In this document: positions 35,002 to 44,933 of the stretch, piece after piece
Layout of the letters: every line of letters starts with the position of its first letter
Numbering within the stretch: the first letter of the stretch is position 1
Origin: Nemertoderma westbladi
Taxonomy: Eukaryota > Xenacoelomorpha > Nemertodermatida > Nemertodermatidae
Reading direction: 5' to 3'
Length of the DNA: 58,724 bases
Assembly: GCA_032718475.1 (NCBI GenBank)
Contig: JAUCBJ010003089.1
Span: forward strand, 1 to 58,724
Notes under the pieces: generated by a model
Told to the model about the DNA's origin: nothing
Database searches by the model: none
Seen by the model: only the letters and a program-made list of their open reading frames with translations
Made by a program: the position numbers and the translations under genes

Positions 35002-35651
35002 ATGTCTGACACAAAGCAAAACTTGTCAGACAGTCTCCTAGATACAACCATCTGTGACCCAGACAGGAGTGTGGAACGTGTGAGACCGAAGTTCAACTCA
35101 CCTCCTACTGTAAGAAAGATCATTCCCCAGTAGTAATATCAGACCCTAGACTAGTCCAACATCGTAGGTCTATCATAGGCACTTGAGCTCAGGTCAAGCG
35201 GGACCAAGAAGCAGCGGAACAGCAACAACCCGTGAGCCGAGAACTTATTTCTCAGTGGCCCGGCAGCTCCAGTAGTGAGGATACTGTAGAGCTGACACCC
35301 GAGCACGGAGCGAAGATGACAGATGCGGTTTATTCGGATCCCCTTCTCATCCTTCCTGCAGCCGTACTCACTAGGGTATTGATTGCGGTGGAGGAACACC
35401 AGATTGATTGGGCGAGAAGTAAGCGATCGACTAAAGATAGTTATGCGGGATACACAAGGGAAGAACTGAAGTCTACTGTCGAGTCGCAATGGAACTTCCC
35501 CGGACCCAGACTACCTTTTGACTTATCAGAAGCTGCCTGGGAAGACATACACAGGATGGGAGTAATAAAAGAAACCATCGATCCAGCTGTGTGGAAGAGG
35601 TCAGCAGCAGGATACGTACAGGGATTCTTCAGCTCTATGGAGCGATTAAAA
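35002..35651 (+). pseudogene. BEL/Pao copy 2, broken gag N-terminus
   Basis: An ATG at 35002 opens 43 codons (MSDTKQNLSDSLLD...) and stops at TAG near 35131. A second frame, open from 35187, runs to a TAA at 35652-35654. This second frame is in phase with the long gag-protease frame that follows, so the TAA is an in-frame nonsense codon (probably CAA to TAA). At least one frameshift and one stop therefore interrupt the start of gag. An intron between the two parts is an alternative explanation for the first break. Confidence 0.6.
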
Positions 35652-35654
35652 TAA

Positions 35655-38600
35655 CAACTGTTTCAACAACCCCAAGGACCTCAAGAGCAGGGACAGCTGC
35701 TTTATCAAGTTAGAGAAAGAATTCTACGAATCAGGCTAATCTTATCGGCCTTTGAGGAGGCTTCTAAAAGAAGACAAGACACGTCGTTGCAAGTTGCCGT
35801 AAAGACTTGGTTTCAACAGGTGAGTCTCCAGGTTCAAGGAAAGGCTCAGTGGAAAGCTCAACTGGATGAGCGCTCAACCCATGGAGAATCAACAGACGCT
35901 ACATTTTCCCAAGTGGAAAGTGAAGCGACGGCAGAGAAACCGCATAAGAGGGATGCCATTGACATCTATCTGTCAGACTATCAACGCTTTTTAGGTGATG
36001 AAGAGTTGAGGAGAAGGCTAGATGGACTTAGCCCTAATAGTGAAGGAGCCAAGCTTGTGTTGGACGCAATCGATGTGGATATGAGAGCTGCGAACCAAGC
36101 TAGATTTGATGAACGCCTCCGCATCACTAGAGTCCAAGAAGAACAAGTGAAGAAAAAACGTATAGAAGACAGAAAGATAGCAGCAGCGGCAGCAGCAGAG
36201 GCAGAAGCAGAAAGAAAGGCGGCAGAAGTGGATAGAAAAGCGGCAGAGGCAGCGGCAGAGGAGGCAAAAGCGGCAGTGGCAGAGGCAAAAGCGGCAGCGG
36301 CGGAAGCAGATAGAAAAGCGGCAGAAGCCGAAAGAAAGCGAGCCGTGGCAGAAGCAGAACGAAGAGCCTCTGAAGAGACCACTCAACTAGAGTTGGAAAA
36401 TATTCAAGAGAATCAAGACTACATAAATAAACAGTTAACAGCTAGTAATATGCAGATGATGAATCGATCTACTCCCAAAAGACAGGGATATACATCATCT
36501 GAGGAAGGCGATACCACCGATACTGAAGGTGGAGGAAATAGATCTCGTCTCAGCAGACGTAGAAGAATATCCCACCGTCAGAAATTGCCTGATTTGCCCC
36601 CTGCTGTTAGAAGGCAACTAACTAATACAAACTTAGGTAGTACAGAGCCCACAGACCAAATAATTAAAATAGAAAGACTCCCTACTATAGTAGATGAGCC
36701 GGAAATAATTAGGCCTGTTCTCGAAGCCACCCCTTCGGTGATAGAGACACCTGTACTCCCTGAACCTACCTCTAAATTCCCTCTGCACAGCACGAAGCTA
36801 CCTGTGCCCCACAGAACCACTCCTGAAATTGTTCATGTCCTGGACTCCGAGCGAAACATTCATGATTTGTCGCCCGTTGTCCCTTGTCCGCCCGCTACAA
36901 CGTTGGCGCCTCCCGCTTCGGCGGTCGAGTGGGTAGATGAGGGACGACGGGAGATGGGTCTCCTGCTCGGACAGCTGAGGGAACAACATTCTCGCTCCTC
37001 TCAGCAGGTCCAGGAGATGGAGGGAACTGTGCAGCAGTTAAAGGGAACAATTAGAGAGAGTTGGTTAGAGTTGCAAGAAATGCAGCAAAGTATTGCGTTA
37101 GAACGCGATAAATTAGTAAATACACAAAAGGGTATACCACCACCCCCTGTAACAATGTGTCAACCTGTTAGGTCTGAAGTATTTCATGCGCAAGGTGTGG
37201 AGCCTACACGCATCTATACTGCTAGCGAAGTGGAAACTCCTATAGTAAACCCTATTAAGGGTAATTATAAACCTGTTGACAATGATATCCCATATAGACT
37301 TGATAATAATCCGAGAAATTTATATACCGATAACTCGATATTAAATAACACGATGGCCCAAGAAAGTTTTACGCGTCAAATGGCTAGAACCGAAGCCCGT
37401 CAAGCGGTAAAGGTGGGAGAGATCGTCAAGTTCAATGGAGATGATATGAAATGGTTACCTTTTAATGAATATTACAAAGATAACATACAGAACTCTGTGC
37501 TATCAAACGGAGAGAAACTTAGATTCCTCATCGAGTGCTTGGAAGGATCTCCCAAGTTAATGGCGTTAAAGTTTATTGGACATCCAGATGGATTAAGACA
37601 AGTTTGGGATACCCTAAACATCAGGTATGGTAATAGGAATAATATAGCTAGGTATTTGTATGCAAAATTGGTAGCGCCCCGAAAATTCATTAGCAGCGGG
37701 ATTATAGAGTTTTCTGATGAGATTCAGGAGATCTGTAGACAATTATATTGGATAGGTAAGTCTCATGAATATCAGAGTTCTATGGTTATTGGAGCCGTGG
37801 CCTCTACTTTACCGAAGGGTGGAGTAGGTACACGCTGGGATAAGAAAGTGTTATATATGATGGAACAACAACGACGAGACCCTACCATGGCTGATCTCAT
37901 GTCATTCTTAGATGGAGAAGTGAAATTACAGCTCCTAAAGCAGTCCAGAGAAAAGACACCGGAAAACAAGGTAAGTGAGAAACGCGGCGCAAAACATCAT
38001 ATCTTGTTGCACACGGAATTCGAACGAAACAGCCCGAGTCAGGTAAGTGAGTCCGAACTACATGTCCAATTCAGTGATGTGAACGACACTGACCAATGTT
38101 CTGAGATGGAAGGATTCTATATGGACGAATTCTCCGACGAAAACGAATCCTGTTACCTGATAAATACCGCAGTGTATCGAGCACTTACGTCTGAAAAGAA
38201 CACCGACAGCGAGCTCCCCCCAATTACTTCTGACCGACAACCATCTTGGAAAGCACCAACTTCCAATATAGGAATCCGAGAATTTCCCATAGTGCAGTTA
38301 AGGGTCCACGGACCTAAAAGGAGTTATATAGTTAACGCCCTCCTTGACTCCGGTAGCACAGGAACATTCATCGACAAAGAACTAGCAGAAGACATCTTTG
38401 CTGGACAACCCAAGTTCCGAACTAAGTTAAACATGTCAGGAATTATGCAGGTTTGGAAATCTACAGTAATAGCGGATTATTATGTAGGTGCGTTGTCCAC
38501 CCCCCAGGATGAACTAGGAGAACACAGCATAAGGTCAGTAAAAATGGTGGCGATAAAGAACTTTGCTACCAGCCAAGTAGAACCTTATAACTGGGATGAG

Positions 38601-38858
38601 GACGATTTCACCCAGCAGCTTAGGATACCTAGATTCAACACAGATTACCCTGGAGTGCAAATACTCATCGGTCAAAATGCGCATGAGGCGCTCGAGACAT
38701 TGGAGAAACTGCCTGCTCAACCGCAACCACTACAAGCCTATGCGGGAAGAACTAGAGTGGGTTGGTACTTTACTGGCCCTTCCCGTAGAACTCTCATAGA
38801 AAGGTTACCAAAAGAACATGTATATCAAGTAAGAGAATGGGTATGTGGAGAGCAGTGA
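35655..38858 (+). CDS. BEL/Pao copy 2, gag-protease frame
   Basis: About 1,067 codons are open. In order: a helical region; a very Ala/Glu/Lys-rich coiled coil (about 36150-36400) made of AEA/AAE/RKAAE repeats; a Pro-rich stretch; a second coiled coil (about 36950-37110); the BEL capsid core (VKFNGDDMKWLPF at about 37428, as in copy 1); and an aspartic protease with LLDSGSTGTFID at about 38342. The zinc knuckles that separate capsid and protease in copy 1 are missing. The protease domain's C-terminal part (VQILIGQNAHEA, RTRVGWYFTGP) is present, then the frame ends where RT should begin. There is no ATG at the start of this frame, because the real gag start is upstream and is cut off by the TAA at 35652. 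Confidence 0.85.
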   Translation, partial: QLFQQPQGPQEQGQLLYQVRERILRIRLILSAFEEASKRRQDTSLQVAVKTWFQQVSLQVQGKAQWKAQLDERSTHGESTDATFSQVESEATAEKPHKRDAIDIYLSDYQRFLGDEELRRRLDGLSPNSEGAKLVLDAIDVDMRAANQARFDERLRITRVQEEQVKKKRIEDRKIAAAAAAEAEAERKAAEVDRKAAEAAAEEAKAAVAEAKAAAAEADRKAAEAERKRAVAEAERRASEETTQLELENIQENQDYINKQLTASNMQMMNRSTPKRQGYTSSEEGDTTDTEGGGNRSRLSRRRRISHRQKLPDLPPAVRRQLTNTNLGSTEPTDQIIKIERLPTIVDEPEIIRPVLEATPSVIETPVLPEPTSKFPLHSTKLPVPHRTTPEIVHVLDSERNIHDLSPVVPCPPATTLAPPASAVEWVDEGRREMGLLLGQLREQHSRSSQQVQEMEGTVQQLKGTIRESWLELQEMQQSIALERDKLVNTQKGIPPPPVTMCQPVRSEVFHAQGVEPTRIYTASEVETPIVNPIKGNYKPVDNDIPYRLDNNPRNLYTDNSILNNTMAQESFTRQMARTEARQAVKVGEIVKFNGDDMKWLPFNEYYKDNIQNSVLSNGEKLRFLIECLEGSPKLMALKFIGHPDGLRQVWDTLNIRYGNRNNIARYLYAKLVAPRKFISSGIIEFSDEIQEICRQLYWIGKSHEYQSSMVIGAVASTLPKGGVGTRWDKKVLYMMEQQRRDPTMADLMSFLDGEVKLQLLKQSREKTPENKVSEKRGAKHHILLHTEFERNSPSQVSESELHVQFSDVNDTDQCSEMEGFYMDEFSDENESCYLINTAVYRALTSEKNTDSELPPITSDRQPSWKAPTSNIGIREFPIVQLRVHGPKRSYIVNALLDSGSTGTFIDKELAEDIFAGQPKFRTKLNMSGIMQVWKSTVIADYYVGALSTPQDELGEHSIRSVKMVAIKNFATSQVEPYNWDEDDFTQQLRIPRFNTDYPGVQILIGQNAHEALETLEKLPAQPQPLQAYAGRTRVGWYFTGPSRRTLIERLPKEHVYQVREWVCGEQ

Positions 38859-39252
38859 GGTAGACGATCCAACTGAGGGAACACCATACTCCTCAGATAA
38901 TGACGATATTCACTCCAACATAGATCAATGGAGACATTGCCCCGAGATGATTAATCTAGCCGACATCGCTTCCAGAGCAGCAACTCCTCAAGAACTGACA
39001 GATACTCAAGACTGGTTAGGTGGACCCGACTTCTTAAGTAAAGAAGATGAATGGCCTCCCCATCTTACCACGGCTGAGATTAGACAAGCCAAGGGAGCGG
39101 AGAAAGTCAAACCTAAAACCCGGACAAGTAAATCAAGGTTATTTAAACCCGTGATAGATCTGTCTGTATTACACATTGCCAGGGACGACGCTGTGGATCT
39201 AAACTCCCCCATAGCGAACCGATCTGTTGTGGAGATCAGAGAGATAGACTGA
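38845..39252 (+). pseudogene. BEL/Pao copy 2, RNase H-end remnant
   Basis: In the +1 frame relative to gag-protease, overlapping it by 14 nt. The text DQWRHCPEMINLADIASRAA...WLGGPDFL aligns with the end of RNase H in copy 1 (SQWRHIPGQINPADVASRGA...WFDGPQFL). Everything between the protease and this point, namely all of RT and most of RNase H (about 650 residues in copy 1), is absent. The frame ends in TGA. Confidence 0.85.
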
Positions 39253-39305
39253 GATCTGGAACACCAGACGTCTCGCCGGGACTCTCACCTCTCCTGCCGG
39301 GAGCG

Positions 39306-39524
39306 ATGGACCACTATAGATCCTGGAATCGGCTTTGTAAGGCCGTCGTGTATTTGAAGCGATGTTTCTATCGTCACTATTCCAGGACGAAGAGGAAACC
39401 TGGTATTGTCTTCGAGACACAGCAGCTCAATCGCCCAGTTGGTCGTTTATGTTTACTGGAACGAGACCGAGAACTGTCCGGAAACTATGGAAGCAAGATA
39501 CTCTTCCCACGACCACCTCCCTAA
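39306..39524 (+). pseudogene. BEL/Pao copy 2, integrase tail remnant
   Basis: LNRPVGRLCLLERDRELSGNY corresponds to the last residues of copy 1 (YQRPVQRLCLLEETRNVTGDY). The integrase catalytic core is missing: the segment before it jumps from the post-RNase H linker straight to this tail, removing about 640 residues. This is the very 3' end of pol, so both termini of the coding region are kept and the middle is lost. Confidence 0.8.
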
Positions 39525-40630
39525 TCCAACAAACATCTAGGGACTCCCCAACGTAACAGCGTCTGGAGTGGGTGTGTGACTATATTATTTTATATTTGTT
39601 TTTATTATTTTATATTTATGTATGTATTATTATGTAATTTTATTATAATCGTTTTCTTTAATTTTATTTAGTAGAATGTTATTTTAGCGATTATTTAGTA
39701 GATTAGTGCAATATATATTAGTGTTTATTACTTAATTACTTATATATTATATATTTAGTGCGACGGCGAGAAATAATTCTTTTTCTCTTTCCTTACTGTT
39801 CGTATTACATTATAAATACGTGACTACAGTAAGATGAAATGTCCGTACTTATTAAAGTACAATAAAACTCCTACTATATTTAAGTATTATTGGTAAGCAG
39901 AGTATTAGGAATGCAAAATTCAGATCCTCGTGTCTCGGCTAAACCAAGCTCCGGGTAGACCCGGAGAGTAGTTACCCGAAGGTAAGAGTAGATGGAAGAC
40001 TCGTGGGCCTTTCTTATAGTTTCATTTGTAAAGTGTTATATTTTGTATTTATAAAGTTTTATAGTTAGAAAGTTTTGTACTTAGAAAGACTCATATTTGT
40101 AATTATTCCGAACTTATGCAATCTACATTTAGGCACGAAAGTATTTGTAATTATTTGAATTTATGCAATATTTGAGATGCAATAGTAGATGGAAGACTCG
40201 CGAGCCTTTCTTATGATTTTCATTTATTTGTATTTGTAATTGTTTGAATTTATGCAATATTGAGATGCAATAGATTTATATTGGTGAATTTAATTTAGAT
40301 TTATATTGTACTTACTTAGTAAAGCCTTAAATATGTAAAGTTTGAATTTGTAATTATTTTGTATCGAATCATTATGTAGAAAGGAAGTATTGTTTGAAAT
40401 TTAATTTGTAAATATGTAAGTACGCCCTAAGTATTCTATAGTTTGATTGATTATTGGTGAAAACCGTATATTTTATGCACGATAATATCCTGTTTTCATG
40501 GAGCGGTATAGAATTATATTCCCTAAATGCCGTGGATTTTCAAAGTTTTATTTTATTCGAATTAACTTTGTTAAAGATTACATTGAGTCCTCATTTGTAT
40601 TTGCTATTTCTATTTGAACGCTGATTATTC
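39525..40630. repeat. Probable 3' LTR of BEL copy 2, with 197-bp tandem duplication
   Basis: AT-rich, non-coding. GTAGATGGAAGACTCG followed by CTTTCTTAT occurs at 39988 and again at 40185, with similar sequence after each; this gives two imperfect copies of about 197 bp. TGTGTGAC near 39573, after a G-rich run, is a candidate LTR start. Confidence 0.5.
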
Positions 40631-40634
40631 AAGT

Positions 40635-40713
40635 GGTTCAGTAGCTCAGTCGGTAGAGCGTTGGAAATTATATATGTAGTAGGTATTGAGTTCGAATCCT
40701 AGTAAGTGCGAAT
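40635..40713 (+). repeat. tRNA-like sequence, degenerate
   Basis: TAGCTCAGTCGGTAGAGC (40642-40659) is a perfect tRNA D-arm and A-box, and AGTTCGAATCC (40689-40699) is a near-perfect B-box. The D stem pairs (GCTC/GAGC), but no anticodon stem or acceptor stem can be drawn. It is most likely a tRNA-derived SINE head or decayed tRNA, embedded in the LTR-like region. Confidence 0.55.
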
Positions 40714-40846
40714 TATTTTTTGTGCAGAATTTCAACTCATTTAAATTGACCGCTACAAATTAAATTGCATTTGTCTGTACCTAGATTAACCAATGAGACT
40801 GCAGTTATTAGATTGTAACCAATGTCGTGCAAGTTATATATTAGCT

Positions 40847-40940
40847 GGACCAATAGCTATCTTTAAAAACCTGTTGGAACCTATAGAACAATCGAGAATT
40901 TTCTCGATTGATTGCAGCACAAATTTGCTATATAAAGGTG
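40847..40940 (+). promoter_or_regulatory. LTR-type promoter: CCAAT, palindrome, TATA
   Basis: ACCAATAG (about 40848) lies upstream of a 22-nt perfect palindrome at 40889-40910 (CAATCGAGAA arms). A strong TATA box TATATAAAGG follows at about 40930-40939. A polyadenylation signal AATAAA follows at 41052. This promoter/poly-A arrangement fits the U3-R part of an LTR. Confidence 0.45.
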
Positions 40941-41050
40941 CGATTTCGTTCATTAGTTATCTCAAGCATTATATCTTATATCAATTTCTTTCTCAGTTAC
41001 ATTATTTCAGATTACATTGTTTATTGTATAATAGTTATTGTTTGATTTTG

Positions 41051-41058
41051 TAATAAAA
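41051..41058 (+). terminator. AATAAA polyadenylation signal
   Basis: TAATAAAAG about 115 bp after the TATA box, consistent with the poly-A signal in the R region of an LTR. Confidence 0.4.
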
Positions 41059-41070
41059 GTTAGAAATACT

Positions 41071-42413
41071 TGTCACGTCTGCCCTTTTCTATCTGTTTTA
41101 TCATGCTTCACCACGGTGAACCCAACTAAGGGACAGGATGGCTGGCTAGACTTCGGGCCGCAGCAATGAACGGGAACATCAAGGGAATGTAGACAGGAGA
41201 CAACCCGCAATACCATCTTAGTTATTTGCCCATCGCCTGAAAGGTTAGACAGCGTTCGATGCCTTGCTACCTAAGCGTAAGACCAAAGATCAAAGGTAGA
41301 GGTAGTGACACGCTGTACGCCTAAAATTACATCTAGGGACTGTACTGTCTTAATTCAGGAAAAAACCGCAGTAGACCTTCATATTCCTACGGGGGAGGAA
41401 GAGAGCAGGCAGAGATACTAGTACGCAGATAGGACGTAGGCACACCGGTACAAAGCATACACATTGGTAGGGTGCAGCAAACTGTACGCCTAACTCTTGC
41501 TAAGTACAGGTGCGTCTGCGACTATTTGTAGTACAACGGTGTCCATTGCATTAGAACTTGTAGGCTAGGAGGTTTGCTGTGTTTCACCTGAATTAGGATT
41601 GTACCGTTCAGGCGGTAGGGCAGTTTACGACTAGGCGAAAATAAATTGAGGCTATTAGGGATATACTAACATCTACCGTGTCCCCGCCGACATCCTGATA
41701 GGAAGTTACCAAGTCCACCTAGGTAACCAAAATTCTAGATAGGACGCCAGGCTAGCTATTAGTAACTGTACGCCTACTGTAGTAAACTAACACATTTCTT
41801 CTTAGTATTAGGGACCTGGTAAATTAAAATTGCCGAATTCTGGGCGTAGTATTAACCTTATGCCTGAATTTGAGTCCTGGAAATACGCAAGAGGGGAAGG
41901 AGCCTTATCATTCGTGAGTATTGGCCCTACAAGTTACAAAATTAGAATATTCGTAAAATGCACACCGTACCCAGTAATTATATATATGAAGGAGCAAAAC
42001 TGCTTTGACTGTTTAGAATTAACACACGCGCGTTAGAAATTATTTATACCTCAAAATATATAAAATTAACTTTGTCCGTACTGCGCTTTGCCCGCTAGTT
42101 AGACATCTCCAAATCTCTGCACCTAGCTAGCGTCCTTTTCGCCCAACCATATAAATCACACCGCGGCAAAGTATACGAGCCCCTTAGTCCGTCAGTGAGT
42201 CAGCCTGATTTTAGGATTCGCTGCGCGGGGTTTTGTTTTATCGAAGTTTGTCTGTTCGTAGACTGTTTTCTGCCTCACCGGTTATAAGAGATCGATACTG
42301 CAATATATTCGCTTACTTAGAGTTTACTGTTTTGGTGAGAAGGTCGGATTTATGATTTGATTCACAAACTTTACAGTAGGATATTGCAGGTATTGTTACT
42401 GTCTCTTCAAATA
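41071..42413. other. Non-coding spacer with TATA motif
   Basis: No gene is supported. The phrase CTGTACGCCTA recurs about three to four times (near 41310, 41480, 41767). Near 42150, CATATAAATCAC sits 30-40 bp upstream of a pyrimidine-rich stretch and could be a TATA promoter reading into the second long direct repeat. Confidence 0.3.
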
Positions 42414-43019
42414 GATAAATAATTACAAAACCCTCAATCTTCTTGATATACTGAAGGTAAGAGAGACCGGTTACATATAACGATTGCGACTTACATTAAA
42501 GTGGTTCTGAAGTGAATCTAATGCTATTTCATAGGCACTACATGTATTGGTTGTTGTTCTCTTTATATGTGACTAAAATTAGTGAAGGTCGGCAGATCGG
42601 TGTGCAGTATTGTGCAGTATTGTGTATGATTGTGACTGATAACAAAGCATCTCCTAAAGAATGCGCCATATACGTTAATCCATAGCCATCCCGTTGTGTC
42701 TAGTTTAAGTCATAACTCTGTTTACATAGATAGAGCGCCACGTCCTAAAGGAACTGTTAATATTTCCCGAAAGTGAATAATATTTGTCAGAGATTATATA
42801 TTAACGATCAGTCGAATAATACAGTAGGTCTACACCGCAATAAGATTGAGCTTCCGAATCCAGTCTCCCGGGTATATCCAACGGGTGAATGGACGCGCAT
42901 AGACTGGCTTCGGCTAATGTAGTGTATCAAATACTCGTCATAGGCTAAAGTCGATTTATTATCTAGAAGATATCCAAATTTGGCAGGTTAAACTGCTAAA
43001 GGTCTGAAAGCGCGTACAA
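42414..43019. repeat. Long direct repeat, copy 2 (606 bp)
   Basis: Partner of 32145-32740, about 99% identical, with one extra 10-bp unit (TGCAGTATTG duplicated). Flanks differ completely: ATACC before copy 1 and TTCAAATA before copy 2; TAACAG after copy 1 and CACTCGAG after copy 2. Confidence 0.92.
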
Positions 43020-43449
43020 CACTCGAGTTAATGTTGCGACTATATTTAGTTTATCCAACCTTTCTGATGAACCGTCTTTGTCAGCCTGTAAAAGAATAAA
43101 ATAAAATGACCAAAATATATTATTAGAAGGTGTGTGAGACATCACAAATTCCAACACTATATTTTAAACGCAATAATTTTTATTGTCCGTTTAAATCCTT
43201 TTTTTGTCCTTTTTTTTATTTTTTATGTCCTCCAAAAATCTAATGTTAGGTTCCATGCTACCGGTTTCTCTACTGCTGTTCTCTCAGGCTATCCGTACCG
43301 GAATTAGTATATATAGCACTATTTTGGTGTATTGTATGTACAGATGTAGGTATAAAGCAGGTATTTCTGTATTTTAGTACCGGTACCGGCACCTGTACTG
43401 TTGTAGGCCTACTGTGTAGCCTACCATTTAAATACGGTACTGGTAGGCC

Positions 43450-44130
43450 TAACGGCTGACCGGTTGTTTTGGTTAGAAAATCCCGCCTCTGTAACCTGCT
43501 CCTTTCCCCTCCTCTGTAACCTGCCCCTTTCCCTCAATTAGTTAAATGATCGTTTATTGTTTTGGTTAGGAAATCCCGCCTCTGTAACCTGCTCCTTTCT
43601 CTCAATTGGTAATGTTATCGTTTATTGTTTTGGTTAGAAAATCCCGTCTCTGTAAACTGCTCCTTTCCCTCAATTAGTTAAATGATCGTTTATTGTTTTG
43701 GTTAGAAAATCCCGCCTCTGTAACCTGCTCCTTTCCCTCAATTAGTTAAGTGATCGTTTATTGTTTTGGTTAGGAAATCCCGCCTCTGTAACCTGCTCTT
43801 TTCTCTCAATTGGTAATGTTATCGTTTATTGTTTTGGTTAGAAAATCCCGCTTCTGTAACCTGCTCCTTTCCCCGCCTCTATAACCTGCCCCTTTCCCTC
43901 AATTAGTTAAATGATCGTTTATTGTTTTGGTTAGAAAATCCGCCTCTGTAACCTGCTCCTTTCCCTCAATTAGTTAAGTGATCTTTTATTGTTTTGGTTA
44001 GGAAATCCCGCCTCTGTAACCTGCTCCTTTCTCTCAATTGGTAATGTTATCGTTTATTGTTTTGGTTAGAAAATCCCGCCTCTGTAACCTGCTCCTTTCC
44101 CCGCCTCTATAACCTGCCCCTTTCCCTCGA
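43450..44130. repeat. Higher-order tandem array of 60-70-bp units
   Basis: About nine units are built on CCTGCTCCTTTCCCTCAATT then CGTTTATTGTTTTGGTTA and AAATCCCGCCTCTGTAA. Three variants alternate in order: AATTAGTTAAATGATCG, AATTAGTTAAGTGATCG and AATTGGTAATGTTATCG. Some units also carry a short internal duplication of TCTATAACCTGCCCCTTTCC. The alternation indicates a higher-order repeat of three units. Single copies of the same words lie at about 14805, 15395, 17585, 20965 and, inverted, 48450-48500. Confidence 0.9.
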
Positions 44131-44933
44131 TTTTACCACAGGCACAAATGGAATTCTATCTCATAGTCTATAAATCATGGAATCATGGAATGTTTTGGCA
44201 CAAGTATAGTGAAACCAACTGTCCGACAGACCAGAAATCAACAAATTTTGAATGTTTTGGCATAGGCATGTTGAAATCAACTGTCTGACAGTCCAGAAAT
44301 CAGCAGTCAAACAGTTTGAAGAAATACATACATAAAAAGTCATTAAAAGGACAACAAAAGTCATTAAAAGGACAACAAAAGTCATTATGCACAATTCGTA
44401 AAAAAAGGAGTACAAAAAAAGTCAAATAAAAGGACATAAAAAATCACTGCCTATTTTAAATACAAAGACAGAGGCATAATTAAATTTTGTTCAATGGGGT
44501 AAGGATAATACCTTTTCAATAAGTTAGTCTGTACAGCTGCAACAGCTACTGCAAACCTCATGATGTTATCCATGATTATAGTGGCAGTAGCTGGAATGGG
44601 GTAGGTACAGTATCGTAAATTTCAGGTAAAAAATTTCAGTAGTTGCTGAATATAAGGAATCTTGATATTTTTTGTAGTAATGCTTGAGATCAAGTATAAA
44701 TTTCAGCCATTAAGATATTGTAGTTATATTACAGGTGTATGTAGCTGTAGGTTAGTTTGGTGCACAATGCTGCTGGTGATGTAAATATTGAAAAATAATT
44801 CATACACAGACTATATTTGTATGAAATAAATAAATTGTGAGATTTCTAATTGTTACTAGAGGGAATTGAAAAATAAAATTTAATGCAATAATTAATAAAC
44901 AATTTAATTACTAACTAAACTAAACTGTACGAC
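44131..44933. repeat. Short tandem repeats and spacer
   Basis: GAATGTTTTGGCA(C/T)A(A/G)G...CAACTGTC(C/T)GACAG occurs twice (about 44186 and 44250), and AAAGTCATTAAAAGGACAAC occurs about twice (44335-44380). The rest is AT-rich and non-coding. Confidence 0.55.

Larger units (their letters stand above)
35002..41070 (+). mobile_element. Internally deleted BEL/Pao derivative, copy 2
   Basis: It keeps gag, protease, a sliver of RNase H and the last residues of integrase. Two separate internal deletions remove RT and integrase, so it could move only with enzymes supplied by a full-length relative. A probable 3' LTR follows (about 39573 to about 41070) with CCAAT and TATA boxes and an AATAAA signal. 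The matching 5' LTR was not found. Outer limits are approximate. Confidence 0.65.

Noticed and set aside
35981-36386. Long antisense ORFs rich in Ala/Ser or Cys/Phe
   Set aside because: Antisense of the Ala/Glu coiled-coil codons of the BEL gag; composition artefact.
42140-42410. Promoter plus first exon ending at the GTAAGAG donor in the long direct repeat
   Set aside because: TATA-like box and donor consensus are present, but no downstream exon or coding sequence supports a gene.
32145-43019. The 600-bp direct repeats as LTRs of the BEL derivative
   Set aside because: No TG...CA termini, no target duplication, 2-3 kb from either end of the coding region, and a better LTR candidate lies inside at about 39573-41070.
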